Source of the DNA: Mikrocytos mackini
Lineage: Eukaryota > Endomyxa > Ascetosporea > Mikrocytida > Mikrocytiidae
Direction of reading: 5' to 3'
Length of the DNA stretch: 32,806 nt
Assembly (NCBI GenBank): GCA_030180075.1
Contig: JASNJN010000012.1
Coordinates: 1-32,806 of the forward strand
The notes under the pieces were generated by a model that searched no databases, had not been told where the DNA came from, and saw only the letters and a list, made by a program, of their open reading frames with translations. The position numbers and the translations under genes are program-made. Numbering within the stretch: the stretch's first letter is position 1; each line of letters opens with the position of its first letter. Below, piece by piece: positions 27,351 through 32,806 of this stretch.

Positions 27351-27895
27351 GCTTTGTTATTTTACATTTGTAATTAAATATAATATAAGTTAAACAGAAT
27401 GAAAATAAACATAAATTTTAACGTTATTTAATAGACAGTGTTCCACTGACTGTGCAAATATTAGACATATATTGTAATAAAATAACATAGGAGTATAAAT
27501 TATAATAAATAGATATGATTCATAGGATATAATTACGTTGTAAATTATTTATAATAACATAAAAAGGGTGATTTAAACATAAATCTATTATTACTAGAAA
27601 TTCGACGCAGAAGTATTAAAATATATCCTTATATACTTTTGTTGTTGTTCATGTTTAGCTTATTTTTTATTATAATTATTAATTCCCTTTAGACTCCAAG
27701 CCATCGATTGGCCTTATTGATTGATTAGGCCTTTAAAAAGTTTTCTAACAGGCACGGACATGGTCGCAGTCACTGGGTATCCTTTAGGTAACTCGACTAT
27801 AGGTACCCAACGCCGTTAAATTATTAAATCCCTAACGATATTCACTTCCACGCTTTCCACAACTTTTACCAACTCCAACAAATGTTGAAATTAAC
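27351..27895. other. Intergenic region between the SET gene and the ATPase/nuclease pair
   Basis: It is mostly AT-rich. The segment 27697-27800 is GC-richer and holds small inverted repeats (GATTGGCCTTATTGATTGATTAGGCC, in part, and GGGTATC ... GGTACCC), so a transposon end or small structured RNA is possible. It does not fold as a tRNA by eye, and no coding frame is seen. Confidence 0.4.
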
Positions 27896-28708
27896 TTAAC
27901 AGCCGGTTTTTTGTAGGTTATTGTTAATCTGAATTAATATTCTGCTAATCCTATTTTTTGGGGATAATTTTAGTTTTTTAGTATTTTGCGATGTCTTGGA
28001 AGATTCTCCCAAATCCAACGAACTGTCCATTTCACCGGAGATATCTAGTTCGTCCCTCTCAGTTGTAGTTGAATTGTTGTTGTCGTTGTTGTCGGTGTTG
28101 TTGTCGTTAGTTCTCTCTGGATTAGGCATACTTGTTGTATTCGAAGAAGCGCGTCCAAGTATATAATAACCACCGCTTTCACGAAGGGGCCCTTCTACGA
28201 AATTGCCCAGACAATCGAAACGTGCTTCTTTATGGTATACAACATCATCGTTTAGACTACGGCGTTCTATAACCACGGAATCTATGTTGTTTTTGTTTAT
28301 AACAAAACGTTCTCTGGTTTTCATTGGTATTCCGAGTGTATAATTTCCTTTAAAGTTTATTGCTAATAGGATTGTTGGTTTTTGTTGTCTAGTCGATGCA
28401 TAATATCTCTGACATACTTGATCGTAACCATCATAATGTTTGAAGCTTTTTGATGTATCTGGTCTATAGAATTTGTATTCGAGTAAATACAATATGTTAT
28501 TCTTCTCGATTATCCCATCAATTTTGCCTGTATTTTTTGAAACCTCGGGTTTAATTTCCAAAAATCCTTTTAAACCTGAAACAAGTAATGCTGCAAATCC
28601 GTCCTCTGTTAAATTCATAAAGTAATTGTATGGAGTATCAGAGTATACAACTTCTCTAACCAATATAAAAAATTGATCCCATTCTTCATTATCAAAATGC
28701 TTTACCAT
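27896..28708 (-). CDS. PD-(D/E)XK nuclease module of an AAA-ATPase-like protein (downstream ORF)
   Basis: The frame gives 270 aa from the ATG at 28706-28708. It corresponds to the C-terminal part of AAA-ATPase-like (DUF1703) proteins that carry a PD-(D/E)XK nuclease (PDDEXK_9). The signature is visible: Glu35 in NLTEDGFAALL, Asp64 in GKIDGIIE, Glu77 and Lys79 in LLEYKF, and Gln97 in YDQVCQRYY. All expected catalytic positions are present. After ~190 residues comes an Asn/Thr-rich low-complexity tail with a basic KKLKLSPKNR stretch that could be a nuclear localisation signal. The ORF overlaps the upstream one by 7 nt (ATGGTAA), and the two together form one protein in related families. Either the gene is broken by a 1-nt shift, or the nuclease is made separately by reinitiation. 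Such proteins are scattered across eukaryotic microbes and bacteria, often in mobile or host-interaction contexts. Confidence 0.65.
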   Translation of the reverse strand: MVKHFDNEEWDQFFILVREVVYSDTPYNYFMNLTEDGFAALLVSGLKGFLEIKPEVSKNTGKIDGIIEKNNILYLLEYKFYRPDTSKSFKHYDGYDQVCQRYYASTRQQKPTILLAINFKGNYTLGIPMKTRERFVINKNNIDSVVIERRSLNDDVVYHKEARFDCLGNFVEGPLRESGGYYILGRASSNTTSMPNPERTNDNNTDNNDNNNSTTTERDELDISGEMDSSLDLGESSKTSQNTKKLKLSPKNRISRILIQINNNLQKTGC

Positions 28709-29448
28709 TTTCTCAAATTTTTCTTTGTGTTTAGGATCTTCAGATTTTTCTCCATGGCACTTCTGACAGCCTTAGCAGAGTTTTCTCTAACTTCAGTATT
28801 CGGTATTCCAAGTTGGTACCATTTTTTACCATCTATTTTTTCTACGTCTTTGATAGTCAATAGTCCATCTTGATATGCTACAGTATACGCCCTAGCTGGC
28901 ATTTTTGTGCAATCTTCTGAGTTGCAACTAATCGCGCTTTCTTCTACAAGGATGGAGTCATTTTTCTGCATGTCTTTATAAACATCAGGATTTTCCAGTA
29001 ACTCATTCCATAAAAAGTTTGATTGAACAGTTGTTGACCAATCGCTTCCCAGCTTACTATAATCGAAACATGTTATTATTGATAATGGGTTGAATACTGT
29101 TTTTTTCTTTTCAGAGAATCTGTATCCATTATACCAATAGGTTGGCTTTTCCATTGCCATTGTTTTTATTTCTTTGTTGTCAGTGGGCATGGGTTTGTTG
29201 TTTTCCCTGGATATAGATGAACAAAGCTCCCAAAAGTGACAGTCATCGAAACAGTTCACCATTTCTTTTCTTGTAAATCCAAGCATCGTGGAATAGATAT
29301 GGTTAATTGATAAATTTCTCCAATCATTGATTTGTGATAGATATCTAATCACTGGGATCATAGATACGCCTGTCAGTATTTTAAACATAATTTTATCTTT
29401 TTGAGTTTTTAGGACATCATAGACATCGGTCATGACTAGGGCAACCAA
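28702..29448 (-). pseudogene. AAA-ATPase-like (DUF1703) module, N-terminus missing
   Basis: About 248 codons match the middle of AAA-ATPase-like proteins: IMFKILTGVSMIPVIRYLSQ, then SINHIYSTMLGFTRKEMV, and the family hallmark WYNGYRFSEKKKTVFNPLS. The usual N-terminal P-loop (RPRRFGKS-type Walker A) is not found upstream. The frame is closed by a stop shortly before and has an ATG only at MTDVYDV. There is no AAATTT motif at this start. The frame ends NLRKW-stop exactly where the nuclease ORF begins. The module therefore lacks its ATP-binding part, and the locus is most likely a truncated relic. If the downstream nuclease is still made, it would be as a free-standing enzyme. Confidence 0.65.
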
Positions 29449-29857
29449 AAGTCTATAAACGCAATTTGATTATGTGATCATAACAACGTATAATAATACT
29501 TATAATTGCATCCATATATAAATATTTGTTTATATGAAAAAGTTATTTCTGCGATAACTGACTTTTTTATTTATAAAAGCAATATATGCAATTTGTAGCC
29601 TTTTTAAAACGCAATAAAGCATTTTTTCAAAATTTTGATTTTTAAATATCACAACAAAAACTCCCCATGCCGGAGAATATTACAATATCCGTTAACATCG
29701 TGGTATCCCCAATATAAATGCGTTAAAGTAGTTCAAGAAAAATCGATAAACTTTAACCATCAAATTATCAAAGAAATCCACACTTAGATAAAATTTTAAA
29801 TGGGCATATACAACATAAACCGGTCCCTATGACCACTATCCAGGGCGCTTTGAGAGT
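29449..29857. other. AT-rich stretch without a gene
   Basis: The missing N-terminal part of the ATPase was looked for here on the minus strand and not found. No other coding frame is supported. Confidence 0.5.
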
Positions 29858-29865
29858 ACCACATG

Positions 29866-30230
29866 TAGAGATTGGACACTTGCAAAATGTACGAATATTC
29901 GAAGCACGATTTTCCAAGGAGACGAATATTCGAAGAATCTTCGGAATTTTGAAACGTCTTAATACATAGAAAATTCCAAAATAAATTTATTTTAAATATC
30001 AATTTCGTCATTCTGGTTTTAAAATCTAAATTTTGCATAATTTTTTTTTGTTCAATTCCAAAATTTAATTTTTTCAAATAAAAAAATTGACGAATATTCG
30101 AATATTTTTTGAAATTTTTGCAAAATTTGAAATTATTTTCAAAAAATCTTCGGAAAACGAATACCATAAATCCGATTTTTGGCGAATATTCGAAGTTTTC
30201 CAAAACGAATATTCGTTTGTCCAATCTCTA
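29866..30230 (+). mobile_element. hAT-type MITE, TAGAGATTGGAC family, full copy (365 bp)
   Basis: It starts TAGAGATTGGAC and ends GTCCAATCTCTA, a perfect 12-bp inverted terminal repeat. The 8-bp duplication ACCACATG lies on both sides (29858-29865 and 30231-30238). The interior is very similar to copy 1 read on the other strand. A 142-codon minus-strand open frame across it is fortuitous. The exact target duplication indicates a comparatively young insertion. Confidence 0.92.
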
Positions 30231-30238
30231 ACCACATG

Positions 30239-30859
30239 AGCGGATCGCCCTCAAAATGACCTCAAACTCCTACAAAGGAGCGTTTAATAAATCTATTAAC
30301 AAACTATATTTCAAATTTTATTGAAACACAATAACATAATTCACAAAACTGTTATTATACTGATTAGAATAAATAAATAATTAATTGTTAATTTTCCTGG
30401 ATATAATATAAATTTGTGAAACACGGTATTTATTTATATTTTAAAATATTTAACTTAATAAATTTTTATTAATTAAAAACCGCCATCATAATAAAACTTT
30501 TAAACATATAACTTTCCTTTTATCATCCTTTTTAGTTCCCGCCCCGTCTGTCAAAGAAGTTGTTTCCCACTAAGACAGTTTCTTTCAACCAAATGCGTTT
30601 TTTATTGTAAATATTCGAACTTTTGTTATTTCCTTGACTTATTGGTTGCATTTCATAATCCATTGCATAAAAATTTCAGTGGTTGTACTAATCATGTTTT
30701 GGTAGAGCTTCTTTGATGTAAACCTTTTGTTTTAGACAATCTCTTCTACCATTTATTTTATTCGTTCATAAGAAGGTTGTAGAATTAACGGCAGTCCAAG
30801 ATTGTGTGTAAACCTCTGTGTGTTGTTATAACTTGTGTGAAAACAGATACCTGGAAGCT
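30239..30859. other. AT-rich stretch without a recognised gene
   Basis: No reading frame can be supported. Short mirrored blocks near 30548-30600 (GTCTGTCAAAGAAG, GACAGTTTCTTTC) hint at an old inverted element. Confidence 0.4.
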
Positions 30860-31400
30860 TCCCCAAATTCCTGGTTAGAAAATGATGCAGAAGGAGACAA
30901 TGGAGAGTATGTATCTTACCATTTAACGAATGCAACCTCCTCTTCCATATAGTTCTCTGTGTCTTCAATTCTAAATCATTTCCCTTCACTTTGAAATGTT
31001 AGTGGTTGTTTATTCTTCGGAACGGCTTGGTATGTTCCTTGTAGTTCGAGTTAAAAACGTTACGAATAAAAAGTAGACTCCTGAGAGTGTGCTTTCCTTC
31101 ATCAGATGGAAACCATAGTAAATCTAGAATTCGAGGGTTTTAATTTAGTCGATGAGTTGAAAGTGAGATTCTTGTGACAATGCCATCGATTGATGTGAAG
31201 AATTCGAGGCTGACCCTTACGAAGTGTTGTTATTTTGTGGTTAAAGTTGACATTATATTTGGTCTTGAGAGAAATTAGAAGGCAGAATTCCAAAATATCG
31301 TTTGATGTGTCTTCTAGAACTGTTAAATGTCAGGATATTGAATGGGTTAGAGTAATGTACTCCCTGGCGTTTCTTTGAAACAGCATTCTATTTAGTCAAA
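30860..31400 (+). pseudogene. Probable fossil of an arrestin-domain gene
   Basis: Across three frames the plus strand keeps protein-like pieces in an order expected for an arrestin fold. EGDNGEYVSYHLTNATSSSI (about 30893-30955) resembles the GeYxxxFxLxxxxxSS segment of the N-domain. Near 31147 a piece ESEILVTMPSIDVKNSRLTL, then CYFVVKVDIIFGLE, resembles the IPxxxxS...YxLxVxV segment of the C-domain. Stops and frame changes separate them. The arrestin-like gene at 22502 is a different protein but shows the genome carries this fold. The assignment rests on short motifs. Confidence 0.3.
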
Positions 31401-31713
31401 ATATATTTTAAGGTAAATAAGGATGTTTTATGAAAATTAAAAGTGTTAACCTATCGTTTATAATCAAATAATTATCAAAATTTTCAAGATTCAGTATTTG
31501 AGTAAACCATTGAAAATTTTTATTTTCAAAAAAATTTTTTTAATATTTGGAGAATTGTATTTTTGCATATTCAATTATTGTTTATTCAACCTCGCATAAA
31601 AAGCTATTTTCTTGATATAACAATTAAACTTCCCTGGACTTAAAAACTTTAATTATAAAATTGCATATATTGATTCATATTAAAAGTCAAGTGTTTATTA
31701 AAGATCGATACAT
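31401..31713. other. AT-rich stretch without a gene
   Basis: Only long A/T runs are seen here. The gap at 31723-31726 follows. Confidence 0.45.
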
Positions 31714-32151
31714 TCAAAACCCNNNNATAGTTGTGATATTTATCCTTTGTTTCTTTTTTGTAATTATTTCTGGACGCAGCGTTGTGAAATATTTGTATAA
31801 CATGTCCGAGAAGAGAATATGTTCTTTGATGGCACAAGGATCTATACGAGATTCTGGAGAACCAAGACTTACTGACCCTGCAAAATTTTCATTTTCGTAA
31901 TCTTTATCAAGAATAGTTGGATTATTCTCATTAGACCCATTCTTATCTGCTAATATCTTTTGGAAGTTTTTTATATCATAACAACGATGCCCGAAACTAG
32001 AATAGTAGATACCCTCCGTGGTTAAAAAGTTTATCTTAAAAACCAAATGTTTGAGATAATCATTATCAGATGATTCAAACCCATAGAAAAACATCTTGCA
32101 AATGTCTTCGAATTGTCCATGTTGTATGAGAAAATCGTCTAATGCGACCAT
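31714..32151 (-). CDS. Unknown protein gene interrupted by an assembly gap
   Basis: The frame begins with the ATG at 32149-32151, placed directly after an AAATTTTA motif on the minus strand, as for the intact genes here. It runs at least 142 codons to the N-gap at 31723-31726, beyond which the frame cannot be followed with certainty. The protein is rich in Asp, Phe and Tyr (FYGFESSDNDYLKHLVFKIN, YYSSFGHRCYDIKNFQKIL), with a helical segment EHILFSDMLYKYFTTLRPEI near the gap. No signal peptide or known domain is seen. It is probably a real host gene, C-terminally incomplete in this assembly. Confidence 0.5.
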   Translation of the reverse strand: MVALDDFLIQHGQFEDICKMFFYGFESSDNDYLKHLVFKINFLTTEGIYYSSFGHRCYDIKNFQKILADKNGSNENNPTILDKDYENENFAGSVSLGSPESRIDPCAIKEHILFSDMLYKYFTTLRPEIITKKKQRINITTXXGF

Positions 32152-32159
32152 TAAAATTT

Positions 32160-32543
32160 GATGATTGGCCGAAGTTGAAATTAACTTTTAATTTTTTTGC
32201 CGAACAAACACGATTTACAAAATAGGAATTCAGATTGATTTTTTGCTTAAAATTACCTAATATGATATATATTGTTTATCAGAGAATTTTAATAAAAATG
32301 TTCAGTTTAAAATGGAAATTTTGATTCGTGTCAAATATTCTACATTTGTACTTATTCACACCCAGATTTAAAAACTTCGAAAGAATAATTTTTCAAAAAT
32401 TTCGGCTTGTTTTTCGAAATAAATTTTATTATAAAATAAACGAACTCAAGATCTATCAATTAAGATATAATTACATATAAATTTTGGTAAATAAAATATT
32501 GATTAACTTAGTTTGTACTGAAATTTAATTTTTATGATGTTTA
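32160..32543. other. AT-rich intergenic sequence
   Basis: No gene or recognisable element lies between the start of the gap-interrupted gene and the transposon end at 32546. Confidence 0.45.
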
Positions 32544-32545
32544 TA

Positions 32546-32806
32546 CAGTGAACTTGCGTTATAACGATGGGTATCGTCGAATTTTTGGGCATCGTATTAA
32601 GCGTGTTATCGTTACATGTGAAACTATTTAAAAACGGTAGAGAAATATGAGGTTTGGATGAACATATAAAATATATTAATATAAATTTTTTATTATTTGT
32701 ATGTTTATTGGTTGACAATTATCCTTAAAAAGAGTTTTAGCATTAAAATTGAATGATTCCAAAATTCTTACTACATTATGAACGAATTTGTTGTGAACAC
32801 CTGCAG
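32546..32806 (+). mobile_element. Left end of a pogo/Tc1-mariner-like element, running out of the window
   Basis: CAGTGAACTTGCGTTATAAC follows a TA dinucleotide (32544-32545). Inside, TTATAACGATGGGTATCG and CGTGTTATCGTTACATG are subterminal inverted motifs. The CAGT start, TA target and TATAACG repeats match the orphan end at 3366-3431 in style. The right end lies beyond the window. Confidence 0.5.

Noticed and set aside
29796-30224. 142-codon minus-strand ORF, and the similar one at 2402-2662
   Set aside because: Both lie in the TAGAGATTGGAC MITE and consist of low-complexity Phe/Asn/Lys-rich translation.
30753-31293. Two minus-strand ORFs of 78 and 63 codons
   Set aside because: The opposite strand carries more protein-like pieces, and these have no recognisable features.

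Overview
The window looks like a repeat-rich region of an AT-rich eukaryotic microbe, most likely a microsporidian with an expanded genome (a Hamiltosporidium-like parasite would fit). This is inference. The reasons are: intronless genes packed 26-100 bp apart in one island, AAATTT-type motifs directly upstream of start codons, highly divergent eukaryotic proteins (bromodomain-SET, arrestin-fold, Utp14-like), and long tracts of decayed hAT, piggyBac, pogo/Tc1-like and R2-like transposons. Standard-code frames work throughout. Short runs of N at the left end and at 31723-31726 show the contig is not fully closed.

Layout. Bases 1-6310 hold no convincing host gene. They are a layered transposon graveyard: a 1.1 kb TA-flanked pogo/Tc1-like MITE, two hAT-type MITEs with perfect 8-bp target duplications, several orphan transposon ends and GC-rich palindromes. 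Bases 6599-8113 encode a near-complete CGGBP1-like hAT transposase. Bases 8254-10730 are decayed or empty. Bases 10731-14271 contain an upstream ORF with an in-frame stop, an array of four hairpin repeats with covarying stems, and an R2-like reverse transcriptase. The reverse transcriptase is broken by a frameshift and cut off by a MITE. Bases 14399-16090 (minus) are a piggyBac transposase with two nonsense codons. Bases 16370-17930 hold gene fossils.

Bases 18321-27350 are the living gene island. It has two tandem paralogous type I membrane proteins of unknown family, a lysine-rich Utp14-like nucleolar candidate (minus), an arrestin-fold Rgp1-like candidate, a small ~95-aa minus-strand protein with an apparent +1 break right after its ATG, and a 1125-aa bromodomain / cysteine-cluster / SET protein. 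Two divergent gene pairs share 26-35 bp intergenic sequences full of AAATTT, probably bidirectional promoters.

Bases 27896-29448 (minus) encode an AAA-ATPase-like (DUF1703-type) module and a PD-(D/E)XK nuclease module. They are split into two ORFs that overlap by 7 nt, and the N-terminal P-loop part is missing. Bases 29866-32806 hold another full hAT MITE, a probable arrestin-domain fossil, a gap-interrupted minus-strand gene and the left end of a further pogo-like element. The items most worth following up are the tandem surface-protein pair, the covarying hairpin array, the ATPase/nuclease overlap and the bromo-CXC-SET protein.
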